Positions 7,454 through 15,408 of a stretch of 64,000 nt of DNA are shown piece after piece (position 1 is the first letter of the stretch; every line of letters starts with the position of its first letter). The stretch is from FEN-1139 sp038207155 (GTDB lineage Bacteria > Myxococcota_A > Polyangia > Polyangiales > Polyangiaceae), in assembly GCA_038207155.1 (NCBI GenBank), contig JBBRAB010000010.1, forward strand, positions 1 through 64,000, given 5' to 3'. The notes beneath the pieces are model-generated. The model had not been told where the DNA came from and did not search any database. It was given only the letters and a program-made list of their open reading frames with translations. Both the position numbers and the translations under genes were made by a program.

Positions 7454-8899
7454 TTAGCGCAACTCGGTGAGCCAGAGCGTGCTCCAGCCGCCCGGAGCGA
7501 GCGTTATCTCGTGAGTTGAGCGATGGCCGGCCAAGTCGACAACGATTTGGTGCTTACCTGCGGGTAGGCGCAGCCGCGAGAGCGCGATGCGTGCGGGCAG
7601 GGTCGACCAGCTGCGCGTGTCGGGCGTGTCCATTGCCGTCATGGTGGCCTGCGTGCCCAGCGAGAGCAGTAGCCCGAGCAGACTGTCATTGGTGGCGCGC
7701 CGGACGGTTTCTCCCGCCACCACCCGCGCTATCATGCGCGTGATGGCTGAGGCCACGACGCGACCGCGCACGGCGTCCCAGGCCGTTTTTGCGGCCTGAT
7801 CGACCGCCAGCGCGCCGTCGAGGGCGACCCATTGTCCGCCGTACGAGAGCCCCGGATCTTGCCAGGTTCCGCGGGGGTTACCCAGTCGCGGGTAGTTGAC
7901 CCAGGTCACCAGACCCTGAGCCGCGAGCGAGTTGGCGCGCCCGACGTCATTCGGACTCATGGCGCCGGAGGCGTAAGTGAGCGCGAGCCCGATCGGCAGC
8001 CGCTCCGCGATCTTCGGGGGAACGCGTCCGTAACAGAGGATGACGAGAACCTCGCCGGTCGCAGGCTCGGCTGGACTCGCCGCGGCTGCGGCGTCCCCGG
8101 CGTCCGGCGCCTTAGCGGTCGGTTCTTTGGGCGCGCCAGGCGCCGGCGCGTCAGGCGCCGCATCGGCAAGCTTGGCGAGCGAGGCCGGCAAGGTTTGACC
8201 ACTACGCGCAAGCTCGCGCAGCGCGGGGCCGAGCGTTTCAAAGCGCGTCGCGTCGGCGGCTTGGGCGTAGTAGCGCAGGGCTTCGTCGGCGCGTCCACTC
8301 TTCTCGAACACGAACCCGGCTAGATACGCGCCGGGACCGAGCAGTTGAGGTTGCGCTGAGCCGGCGTCCTTGAGGGCCTTTTCTAGCACCGCGAAGCGCC
8401 GCGCTTCCACGCGGGCTCCGTTGAGATCGCCTCGCGCCAGATAGGCCGCCATGTTCAGGGTGTTGACCAGCAGCTTTTCGTAGCCGGGCGCGCGGTACGG
8501 ACCAGTGTCATCCGAAAACAGGTATTTTCCCAGATCCGACGCTGCGCCCCGAGAAAAGTCGAGCATCATGAGCTGCTTGTCCGCGAGCTCCAGATCACGC
8601 GACACCAGGGGGAACCGCTGCAGCTGCGCGAGCACCATCGAGCGGTCGAGTAGGTAGAGTGTCTTGGCGGAATCGATGTCCTCGGGTACGTCCTCGGCTC
8701 GCTCGACGCCGAGCTGCTTGTTGAGCAGCGCCAGTGCCGTGGTGGTTGCCCCGGCGTCGAGCGCCGAACGGGCCGCCTCGGTTGATGCAGCGTGCCCTGC
8801 GCAACCGGCTGCTATCACGCCGCAACCAACCCAACAGGCCAGTTGAAATGTCGAGCGGAGCGGATTTGTCCGCAAGGACCCTGCTCGCGGGTTGGCCAC
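7454..8899 (-). CDS. COG3014-family lipoprotein with TPR-like N-terminus
   Basis: 481 residues from a GTG at 8899 that overlaps the lpoB stop by 1 nt. The signal peptide ends in a lipobox-like GVIAAGC at about residue 32. Residues about 40-250 are helical repeats of TPR type (AKTLYLLDRSMVLAQLQRF, later EKSGRADEALRYYAQA). After an Ala/Pro/Asp linker, the C-terminal half has the COG3014 core (VLVILCYGRVPPKIAERLPI) and a terminal beta region. This family is typically encoded next to LpoB, as here, and is thought to work in outer-membrane or peptidoglycan regulation. The exact function is unknown. Confidence 0.75.
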   Translation of the reverse strand: MANPRAGSLRTNPLRSTFQLACWVGCGVIAAGCAGHAASTEAARSALDAGATTTALALLNKQLGVERAEDVPEDIDSAKTLYLLDRSMVLAQLQRFPLVSRDLELADKQLMMLDFSRGAASDLGKYLFSDDTGPYRAPGYEKLLVNTLNMAAYLARGDLNGARVEARRFAVLEKALKDAGSAQPQLLGPGAYLAGFVFEKSGRADEALRYYAQAADATRFETLGPALRELARSGQTLPASLAKLADAAPDAPAPGAPKEPTAKAPDAGDAAAAASPAEPATGEVLVILCYGRVPPKIAERLPIGLALTYASGAMSPNDVGRANSLAAQGLVTWVNYPRLGNPRGTWQDPGLSYGGQWVALDGALAVDQAAKTAWDAVRGRVVASAITRMIARVVAGETVRRATNDSLLGLLLSLGTQATMTAMDTPDTRSWSTLPARIALSRLRLPAGKHQIVVDLAGHRSTHEITLAPGGWSTLWLTELR

Positions 8900-9492
8900 T
8901 AGCGAACGATGGCTTTGGTGAGCGAGGTCCGGTTCTGGAACAGGATGTCGCTGGTTTCAGCGTCAAGCACCTGCAAAAACAGGGAGTACTGAACGCGGCG
9001 CTCCTTGTTGATCATCTCGTCCGAGCTAAAGATCTTGCCGGTCACGAAGTAACGCGCGCCCACCTGCTTGCCCCAACGCGCCACCGTGGAGGGATCGTAG
9101 CCGTCGGTGTATTGCTTGCGGACCTGCTCGATCAGCTGGCCCTGCTGCTCAAGACTCACGATGCGCACGTGACCGGCGTTGATCAGCTTGGTCTCGATGT
9201 CGCTCGCCAGCGACTGCAGCGCGCTGTCGACATGCTCGGAGGTCTCGTTGCGGATCGGCATGATCGCGACGGTCGGACGCTGCTCGGCTTCCCAACGCTT
9301 GACCACGGCGGAAGTCTCAAGCGCCTTGAGGTTCTCGTTCAGGAGCTTCTGGAGATCGCGCTGGTCGAGGCCCGTACTCATGGCCTCGTCGTCGAGGCCA
9401 GCGACCTCGCTGCCGCGAACGGCATGCGGGGCACCGCAGGCCAGAGGAAGACAGAGCAGTCCGAGTAGAACGAAAGATCGGCAATGAGTCAT
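8899..9492 (-). CDS. lpoB: LpoB-like lipoprotein, penicillin-binding protein activator
   Basis: 197 residues. I chose the ATG at 9492 rather than 9522 because an AGGAG lies about 8 nt upstream and the signal peptide then starts cleanly (MTHCRSFVLLG) with lipobox LPLAC. The mature part has the LpoB/COG3417 core: TVAIMPIRNETSEHVD, then VRIVSLEQQGQL, ARYFVTGKIFSSDE and a final strand. LpoB in enterobacteria is an outer-membrane lipoprotein that reaches through peptidoglycan and stimulates PBP1B. Pairing with a COG3014 gene is the usual context. No PBP gene is in this window. Confidence 0.82.
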   Translation of the reverse strand: MTHCRSFVLLGLLCLPLACGAPHAVRGSEVAGLDDEAMSTGLDQRDLQKLLNENLKALETSAVVKRWEAEQRPTVAIMPIRNETSEHVDSALQSLASDIETKLINAGHVRIVSLEQQGQLIEQVRKQYTDGYDPSTVARWGKQVGARYFVTGKIFSSDEMINKERRVQYSLFLQVLDAETSDILFQNRTSLTKAIVR

Positions 9493-9593
9493 CCGAAGGC
9501 TCCTGTCAGCCGCCAGGTCCACCCCGGCGTTAGGCTAGACAGCAAGGCTACATCCGGGCAGTCGGGTTCGCCACAGCCCAGGCCGCTTGCGGC

Positions 9594-9626
9594 AAAAAGC
9601 CCGCCGTCCCCTAGGGGGCAGCGGGC
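9594..9626 (-). terminator. Rho-independent terminator after jag
   Basis: On the minus strand, GCCCGC and GCGGGC pair around an inner CCCCTAGGGG, followed directly by TTTTT. It sits 50 bases past the jag stop and should end the rpmH-rnpA-yidD-yidC-jag transcript before lpoB. Confidence 0.8.
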
Positions 9627-9677
9627 CTTTCCGTTAGCGAGACGCGCCCCGGGGGCCGCGGACTCGCTGGCAGCCGG

Positions 9678-10283
9678 TTAGCGCCGAACGGGGATGATCT
9701 GGACGCGGCGCTCGTCGCCCTCGCCATCACTCTTGGTGATAACGCCCTCGAACTTGGCAAGCGCGAGGTGAACCACGCGGCGATCACGGGGATTCATGGG
9801 TTCAAAGGTGATGATCTTGCCGTCATCAATGGCCTGCTGTCCGAGACGACAGGCCATCGTGGCGAGTGAGGCTTCACGGCGCAGTCGGTAGCCTTCGGCG
9901 TCAACCAGGACGTGGCGTCGGTCAATGCCGGGGCGATTGATAGCGCGGTGAGTCAGGAACTGCAGGGCAGCTAGGACCTGCCCCTTCTTGCCGATGATGC
10001 GGCCCGAGTCACGACCCGTGACCTCGATCACGATCTCCGGATCGCTGCCCGGTTCCTCTTCACGCGGGCGACGCAGACGCACGCGGCAGTCCATGTCCAT
10101 GCCGCTGACGACCTCCGTCACGAACGCGAGCGCTTCTTGGGAGCGTTGGTCGCCTTCGTAGGGCTGTTCGGCGTCGCGGCCGCCACGTCGTCGCGGACGA
10201 CGACCCCCGTCACTCGATTCAGCCGTGGATTCCTCGGAGTTCAACTCGTCCGACGGTGACTCCACATCCTCAATTTGGCTCAT
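9678..10283 (-). CDS. jag: Jag/KhpB RNA-binding protein (KH and R3H domains)
   Basis: 201 residues. An acidic then Arg-rich disordered start (GRRPRRRGGR) covers about residues 1-45. A KH domain at about 90-130 carries the loop GRIIGKKGQVLAALQ. An R3H domain follows at about 135-190, with REASLATMACRLGQQA and the MNPRDRRVVHLAL motif. It begins 2 nt after the yidC stop. In other bacteria KhpB binds RNA and affects cell elongation, and yidC-jag is a conserved pairing. The usual N-terminal Jag-N domain appears to be absent, replaced by the charged tail. Confidence 0.92.
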   Translation of the reverse strand: MSQIEDVESPSDELNSEESTAESSDGGRRPRRRGGRDAEQPYEGDQRSQEALAFVTEVVSGMDMDCRVRLRRPREEEPGSDPEIVIEVTGRDSGRIIGKKGQVLAALQFLTHRAINRPGIDRRHVLVDAEGYRLRREASLATMACRLGQQAIDDGKIITFEPMNPRDRRVVHLALAKFEGVITKSDGEGDERRVQIIPVRR

Positions 10284-10285
10284 AA

Positions 10286-12070
10286 TCAGGCCTTTCCCTT
10301 GGCAGACGAACGGCGACTTGCGTCGGGCTCAGTCGAGCTTGTTGCAGTCGCACTCAGAGCAGTGGTGGCCGGCGAATGGCTGGCCAAGACACGGCGCGTG
10401 TGACGGTCAACCAGCTGGAATTGCAGGATGCCGAGCACGCCGTTGGTGAACATATAAACGCCGAGACCTGCAGGCAGGAACAACATGAAGACCGTGAACA
10501 TCGCCGGCATCATGTAGAGCATCATCTTCTGCTGGGCGGGATCGCCCTGCGGAGGCATCTGCTTTTGCTGCAGGAAAGAGGTGATTCCGATGATGAAGGG
10601 CAGAATGAAGAGCGGATCAGACTGCGAGAGATCGGGGAACCACAAGAATCGAATGTTGAAGAGCTCGACCGCGGTTTGGAGCGTGGTGTAGAGCGCAAAC
10701 CAGACTGGCATCGAAGCCAGCTGCGGGAGACAACCCTTGAGCGGGTTGGCGTTGTGCTTACGGAACAGCTCCATTTGAGCCAGCCCGCGCGCCTGGGGAT
10801 CATCTTTGAACTTGGCGTTGAGTTCGTCGAGCTCAGGCTTGAGCTGACGCATCTTGACCATGCTCTTGATGCCCGGAATTGACAGCGGGAAGAGCAGGCC
10901 ACGGGCAGTGATGGTCAGGATGATGATCGCCACGCCCCAGTTGGGGATGACGCTGTGGACCTTGAGCAAGAACCCGACCAGCACCTTGGCGATGACCGAG
11001 AAAAACCCGAGATCGATCAGATCGATCAGGCGGGTGTGCCCGCCCGCGGCTGTGGCGAGCGCGGTGCGCTCTTTGGGGCCGATATAGCTGAGAAAGCTGT
11101 AGGTGGCCGACGCCTGGGGAGCGAGCTCCAGCGCTGGGTAAGCGAGGCGCGCGCGGTACATGGAGCCGCCGTGCGGATCCTCGCTCTTGGACTTGAACTG
11201 TCCGGCGTTCCAGCGATCTTCAATCTGAAGCAAACAGACCGGCGCTGCCCCGCCCGGCGAGTTCTGCGGGATCAGGGCGTGCGCGAAGTACGCGTTGGAA
11301 ACCGCAGCCACACTTGGCGCACCCGGCGCTTGGTACCAGTCGCCTGGGTTCTGGGCCGTCGCGGCGAACGGGGGTTCCTTGAAGTCAGCTGGCTCAAAAT
11401 CACCCGGTAGCAGGCGAACGGCTTTGCCCGCGGACTGCAAGCACTCGACGTGAGTCAAAAATGGACTCACGCGGAACATCCCGCCGCTGACCTCGGACTC
11501 GAGACGCCAGGCGGCCGTCTCGGCCACCAGCGAGTGGCGATGGGGCTTGGAGTCGAGGTTGGTGACCTTGGTCTCGACGCTCAGCTCGTAGGCGCTGTCG
11601 GTGACGCTGATCTGCTTGTCGAGTGCGACCTTGGCGTCCTGGTAGTGAAACAGGCAAGTTCGGCCGTCGGCCTTGAGCAGGTTGAAATCGACTGAATCAA
11701 AGTCGAGCTGCCAGGTCGGGTCCTTGCTGGCGGCAACCGCGTCATTGCGCAGATTGACCGACAACTGTCGACGCAGTTCAACGCCTGCGGTGGTCGAGAG
11801 ATCGAGCGGCTGACCTGCGCGTTGATACTTAGCTGTGAGTAGCTGGAACTTCGTCAATGAAGCTCCGCGTGTCGACAGCGTCGCGTGAAACGTCTTGGTC
11901 CAGAGGTCGCAGCTCAGCTCGCCGGTGCGCTGTGCAGGAAGTTCACTGCTCTCAGCGCGCAGCGGCTGCAACGGCGAATCGTGATTGCCGAAGAACTTCG
12001 GGACGTACTGGAAGAGGAGGAAGGCCGCGAGCGCGACCAGGATCCAGCGAAGGGGGCTATTGCGTTCCAT
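10286..12070 (-). CDS. yidC: Membrane protein insertase YidC
   Basis: 594 residues, the Gram-negative form. TM1 is at about residues 9-25 (WILVALAAFLLFQYVPKFF). A large periplasmic beta domain covers about 35-340, and the conserved insertase core follows with LLKVHSVIPNWGVAIIILT and KGCLPQLASMPVWFALY. The C-terminal tail is basic (RRSSAKGKA), fitting ribosome contact. YidC inserts and folds inner-membrane proteins alone or with SecYEG. The start overlaps the yidD 3' end by 14 nt, so the two are translated in close sequence. Confidence 0.97.
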   Translation of the reverse strand: MERNSPLRWILVALAAFLLFQYVPKFFGNHDSPLQPLRAESSELPAQRTGELSCDLWTKTFHATLSTRGASLTKFQLLTAKYQRAGQPLDLSTTAGVELRRQLSVNLRNDAVAASKDPTWQLDFDSVDFNLLKADGRTCLFHYQDAKVALDKQISVTDSAYELSVETKVTNLDSKPHRHSLVAETAAWRLESEVSGGMFRVSPFLTHVECLQSAGKAVRLLPGDFEPADFKEPPFAATAQNPGDWYQAPGAPSVAAVSNAYFAHALIPQNSPGGAAPVCLLQIEDRWNAGQFKSKSEDPHGGSMYRARLAYPALELAPQASATYSFLSYIGPKERTALATAAGGHTRLIDLIDLGFFSVIAKVLVGFLLKVHSVIPNWGVAIIILTITARGLLFPLSIPGIKSMVKMRQLKPELDELNAKFKDDPQARGLAQMELFRKHNANPLKGCLPQLASMPVWFALYTTLQTAVELFNIRFLWFPDLSQSDPLFILPFIIGITSFLQQKQMPPQGDPAQQKMMLYMMPAMFTVFMLFLPAGLGVYMFTNGVLGILQFQLVDRHTRRVLASHSPATTALSATATSSTEPDASRRSSAKGKA

Positions 12071-12338
12071 TGTCGAATGTCACAGCCCGGGGCACGGACG
12101 CGCCTGCCGGGGTGGAAAAAGCGCGGGGAGGAGGTGGTGGATCGTAGCCGCCCGGATTCCATGGATGGCAACGAGCCAGGCGACGCAGCGCTAGCCAGAG
12201 ACCGGAGCGAACTCCTTGCCCGTCGATGCAGGCGATGGCGTAGCGCGAACAGGATGGATGGAAACGGCACACCGGTCCGAGCAGTGGCGAGATGGTCCAC
12301 TGGTAGAGTCGGATGAGGAGGATGAGCAGGCGTGCCAC
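12057..12338 (-). CDS. yidD: Membrane protein insertion efficiency factor YidD
   Basis: 93 residues from a GTG at 12338. The longer frame to 12488 runs into rnpA and lacks homology. The core is diagnostic: LIRLYQWTISPLLGP, then CRFHPSCSRYA with the conserved Cys pair, and HPWNPGGYDPPP. YidD is a small membrane-associated protein assisting YidC-dependent insertion. It sits in its usual place between rnpA and yidC. The C-terminal 20 residues past GYDPPPPP are an extension overlapping yidC. Confidence 0.93.
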   Translation of the reverse strand: MARLLILLIRLYQWTISPLLGPVCRFHPSCSRYAIACIDGQGVRSGLWLALRRLARCHPWNPGGYDPPPPPRAFSTPAGASVPRAVTFDNGTQ

Positions 12339-12363
12339 TTTCGAGGGGCGAAGTGTGCGTCGA

Positions 12364-12792
12364 TCAGGGGCGCTTGGCCAGCGGCACCTGCGAACGAGCC
12401 CTTTGCCGCAGCTTCTCGAGGCTGGTCTGCACCCGCGCCCGCGCCTTATCCCACTCGCCGAGCACGTCCGTGAGGGACAGCTCAGCACGGGGTGGCCGAG
12501 CGATCACCACGACCTCGGCGTCGCCAGGTAGGCCCTGCCCCCAGCTGCGGAAGGCTTCGCGCGCCAAGCGCTTGTAGCGATTGCGCACCACGGCACAACC
12601 GACCTTCTTGGTCACGACGAGCCCCAATCGTGCAACATGGCACGCTGCATCGGGAGGACGCAGCGCCAACACGAACACGAAATGAGGCGTCGTCACCCGA
12701 GCGCCTATAGCGAGAATGCAGCGATATTCCGCGCGCTTTCGGATGCGATGGTCTGGACCAAATCGCCCCAGCGCCGGCGCGCGGATATTCAA
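12364..12792 (-). CDS. rnpA: Ribonuclease P protein component
   Basis: 142 residues, starting at a TTG 3 nt after the rpmH stop; no better ATG is available before the conserved DHRIRKRAEYR. The RNR signature is clear: RLGLVVTKKVGCAVVRNRYK followed by RLAREAFR. It is the basic protein cofactor that helps RNase P RNA trim tRNA 5' ends. The C-terminus is Arg/Lys-rich and slightly longer than in E. coli. The RNase P RNA gene is not in the window. Confidence 0.95.
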   Translation of the reverse strand: MNIRAPALGRFGPDHRIRKRAEYRCILAIGARVTTPHFVFVLALRPPDAACHVARLGLVVTKKVGCAVVRNRYKRLAREAFRSWGQGLPGDAEVVVIARPPRAELSLTDVLGEWDKARARVQTSLEKLRQRARSQVPLAKRP

Positions 12793-12795
12793 GGC

Positions 12796-12945
12796 CTACT
12801 TCTCGTAGGTGGTCACCGACAGGCGCCACCGACCACGCCGGCGGCGGTTCGAGAGAATCTTCTGACCGCCGCGCGTCTGCATGCGCTTGCGGAAGCCGTG
12901 AGTGCGGAGACGGCTCGTATTGCTGGGCTGGAACGTGCGCTTCAT
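12796..12945 (-). CDS. rpmH: 50S ribosomal protein L34
   Basis: 49 residues, very basic: MKRTFQPSNTSRLRTHGF, then FRKRMQTRGGQ and the conserved NRRRRGRWRLSV end. This is a complete L34. It heads the rpmH-rnpA-yidD-yidC-jag transcript. A GAGGAAGAGT lies just upstream of the ATG on the minus strand and can serve as ribosome binding site. Confidence 0.97.
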   Translation of the reverse strand: MKRTFQPSNTSRLRTHGFRKRMQTRGGQKILSNRRRRGRWRLSVTTYEK

Positions 12946-13254
12946 GACTCTTCCTCTTTGGAGGGAGGGGCGGGGAGTGAGCCACGTCGCACCGGTGTCG
13001 TCAAGGACTCAATCCGAGGATCGTCGCCTGCCTGACGTTTCAGTGGAGGTGGCCGTGGAGCTAGGCTCGGCGTCCCTATAGCTGCTTCGTTGGGGCGCCG
13101 CCATGGAACTCTTAGTGAGAGCGCGCGCCAGGCGCACCTGTTCAGGGGTTCTGAACCCGTCGCGACGCCACTCTCTAGAGACGAGAGAGGAACCACCTCG
13201 ACGAGCAGTTCCATCCTTGCGAGGGATGAAGAGCCATGGTAGTTCCGCCCCGCT
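12946..13254. other. Divergent intergenic region rpmH/rpmG
   Basis: These 309 bases should carry the promoters of rpmH (leftward) and rpmG (rightward). No DnaA-box-like TTATCCACA cluster and no dnaA gene are visible, although rpmH often marks the origin region. A small hairpin GTTCAG/CTGAAC with a 5-nt loop lies at 13140-13156, in what would be the rpmG leader. I could not place a convincing promoter by eye. Frames in this stretch are short and lack homology. Confidence 0.5.
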
Positions 13255-13422
13255 ATGCGAGACAACATCCGACTCGTGTCTTCGGCCGGTACTGGCTACG
13301 CCTACTACACGAACAAGAACAAGCGAACCATGACTTCTAAGCTTGAGCTGAAGAAGTACGACCCCGTTGCGCGCAAGCACGTCATCTTCAAAGAAGCGAA
13401 GATGCCAGCTCACAGTAAGTGA
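13255..13422 (+). CDS. rpmG: 50S ribosomal protein L33
   Basis: 55 residues: MRDNIRLVSSAGTGYAYYT, then NKRTMTSKLELKKYDP and RKHVIFKEAKM. It matches the E. coli-type L33 closely and has no cysteines, so it is the zinc-free form. It stands alone here, not beside secE/nusG or rpmB as in many genomes. Confidence 0.95.
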   Translation: MRDNIRLVSSAGTGYAYYTNKNKRTMTSKLELKKYDPVARKHVIFKEAKMPAHSK

Positions 13423-13518
13423 GTCGGGTCTAAGTCGGAATCCAGCGAGTCACGGGCGCTGCGCAAGCACGCGCTCGTTTCGCATTTTGTTTTGACGGCG
13501 TGGTGACGCGTGGGGCGG

Positions 13519-13536
13519 TCGCAGCTGAGGCTGCGA
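13519..13536 (+). terminator. Perfect 7-bp hairpin downstream of rpmG
   Basis: TCGCAGC-TGAG-GCTGCGA is a perfect stem with a tetraloop, about 96 bases after the rpmG stop. It is followed by AATAAG rather than a T-run. It may end or stabilise the rpmG transcript together with the next hairpin. Confidence 0.4.
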
Positions 13537-13543
13537 AATAAGA

Positions 13544-13577
13544 AAACGGCGAGCTCTCGGGGGAGAACTCGCCGTTT
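13544..13577 (-). terminator. Intrinsic terminator of the OmpA/TSP3 gene, possibly bidirectional
   Basis: A 10-bp stem AAACGGCGAG/CTCGCCGTTT with an internal CTC/GAG pairing lies 26 bases past the stop at 13603. On the minus strand it runs into TTTTCTTATTT. On the plus strand it could also stop rpmG transcription. Confidence 0.8.
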
Positions 13578-13602
13578 GGCGTGTGGCTAGGTCAGCCGCG
13601 GG

Positions 13603-15294
13603 TTACGGGATGACCTTGAACTCCACGCGGCGGTTGCGTGCGCGACCGCCGGGGGTGCCATTGTTCTCAAGCGGCTTGGCCTCGCCGAAGCCCTCGCTCT
13701 GGAGGCGGCTTGGGGCCACTCCATGCTCGGAGAGGTACTTCATGCAGGCAGCTGCTCGGTCCTTGCTGAGGCGGAGGTTGTTGGCGTCATTGCCGACATC
13801 GTCGGTGTGACCGTGGACCCCGATCTTGAGATCGGTGCGCGACTTCATCAGCGTGACGACCTCATCGAGGATCGGGAAGCTGACCGCCTTGATCGTGGCC
13901 TTACCAGTCTCAAACTGGATCGGCTCGAGCAGCTGGATCTCGCCGTCGTCGCTGAACTTGGTGAGCGAGGGGCAGCCGTTCTTTTCGGCGATCTTCGAAG
14001 CGGGACCGGGTTCGGTCGGGCACTTGTCTTGGCCGTCGGCGATGCCGTCGTTGTCCGCGTCGGTCTCGGGGCAACCGTCGGTGTCAGCGACGCCGTCCTT
14101 GTCTTCGGGCACGTCCGGGCAAGCGTCCTGCGCGTCCGGGATGCCGTCGCCGTCGCGGTCTGCGTCAGCGGGGCAACCGTCGGTCGGGAAGGGCGCCTTA
14201 CCGTCTTCCTTGATGTCCGGACACTTGTCGATGTCGTCGGGGTAGCCGTCGCCATCGCGATCCTTGGCGTAGTCCTCTGCGTCCGGGACGATCTCGTAGC
14301 GCGGAGGCGGCGTATCGGGATGGGTGTCTTCCACGCCGAACCAATAACCAATGGAACCAAGCACCCGCAGATCAGGAGCGCCGTAGCCTGCGGTCAGTCG
14401 CGTGCCTGCGCCTACCTGGGAATTCCATTGTCCCTTCTTGTCGAGCTTGAAGCGCGCCTGCGCGAGCCACTCGAGTGAGGTGTTGCGCTTGGAGAACGTG
14501 GTGGGTTCACCGAGCGCGTCTCCCAGGCCTGTGGTGCCGAAGAACTCAGCTCCGAGGCGGATGTTATCGTTGCGCAGCGGCACGTAGGCACCGAGTGCCC
14601 AGCGCAGCTCGTTACCTGTTGTGAATTTGGCACCGTCACCGGTGATTTCGCGATTGGCGCGCAGGTGCGGACCGATGTTACCCGCGAGGAAGAACGGACC
14701 AAAGTTGTGCTCAACAGAGCCGAAGATGTACGAGCTGGTTTGACCGTCGCCAGCAACCGCACCGGCGCTGCTGCCGGTCGGTAGGAACACGGCGACGCCG
14801 GCTCCGAGCTTGGTGTTGCGGTCGTCGGAGTTCCAGAGGCGCACGCGACCGTCGAGACGAAGATCGTGCAGACCGACGCGATCACCCGCGCCGAAGTTGA
14901 CGCCGGCGGCATTGGGGTTTGCGCCGTACATAGTGTAGGCGGCGACCGGCAGGGTGATGTTGAGACCGACGCGATTGGCGATCTCAGTACCGACCGTCAT
15001 GTAAGAAATGAACTGCCCCGTGACGGGGTTCTCCATCTGATTCTCGACTGATGGCGTGGCCGCTACCGTCTCGCGACGCAGTGGGTTGTAGGAGAACCCG
15101 AGGGCCCAGTTGGCGTAAAAACGCGTCTTGTCATGCATCTCGGGGCGCCAGACGGTAAAGCCGTCGTTGGGCGCGCCAGAGAGCTGGGCGCGGTCGAGGT
15201 AAAATGCCTTGGTTTCGGCTTTTGCGACCTCAGAAGCGAGACCAAAAGCCGCTAGGATCATCGTCGCGGCGAACGTGCGCTGCACTGTTGGCAT
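13603..15294 (-). CDS. Outer-membrane protein with TSP3 calcium repeats and OmpA domain
   Basis: 563 residues. A signal peptide ends near residue 27 (SEVAKA). Residues about 35-320 are strand-rich with alternating hydrophobic positions and read as an outer-membrane beta-barrel. Residues about 335-435 hold thrombospondin type 3-like repeats (DRDGDGYPDDIDKCPD, DRDGDGIPDAQDACPD). The C-terminal 120 residues are an OmpA/MotB peptidoglycan-binding domain with GHTDDVGNDANNLRLSKDRA. It would anchor the outer membrane to peptidoglycan. It is monocistronic with its own terminator. This barrel-TSP3-OmpA layout is common in myxobacteria. Confidence 0.88.
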   Translation of the reverse strand: MPTVQRTFAATMILAAFGLASEVAKAETKAFYLDRAQLSGAPNDGFTVWRPEMHDKTRFYANWALGFSYNPLRRETVAATPSVENQMENPVTGQFISYMTVGTEIANRVGLNITLPVAAYTMYGANPNAAGVNFGAGDRVGLHDLRLDGRVRLWNSDDRNTKLGAGVAVFLPTGSSAGAVAGDGQTSSYIFGSVEHNFGPFFLAGNIGPHLRANREITGDGAKFTTGNELRWALGAYVPLRNDNIRLGAEFFGTTGLGDALGEPTTFSKRNTSLEWLAQARFKLDKKGQWNSQVGAGTRLTAGYGAPDLRVLGSIGYWFGVEDTHPDTPPPRYEIVPDAEDYAKDRDGDGYPDDIDKCPDIKEDGKAPFPTDGCPADADRDGDGIPDAQDACPDVPEDKDGVADTDGCPETDADNDGIADGQDKCPTEPGPASKIAEKNGCPSLTKFSDDGEIQLLEPIQFETGKATIKAVSFPILDEVVTLMKSRTDLKIGVHGHTDDVGNDANNLRLSKDRAAACMKYLSEHGVAPSRLQSEGFGEAKPLENNGTPGGRARNRRVEFKVIP

Positions 15295-15408
15295 GGGCCC
15301 TCCAGGGAACCATTGGCTGGGAGTCGAATCGTGGCGGTACAGTCAATTCAAGCCGCCTGCGCGCCGGAACTTATCCCGGACTGCCCCTCGCCGTCGAGAG
15401 CTGAACCA

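Noticed and set aside
12946..13254. A chromosomal origin (oriC) between rpmH and rpmG
   Set aside because: No DnaA boxes, no AT-rich unwinding stretch and no dnaA were seen, so gene order alone is not enough.
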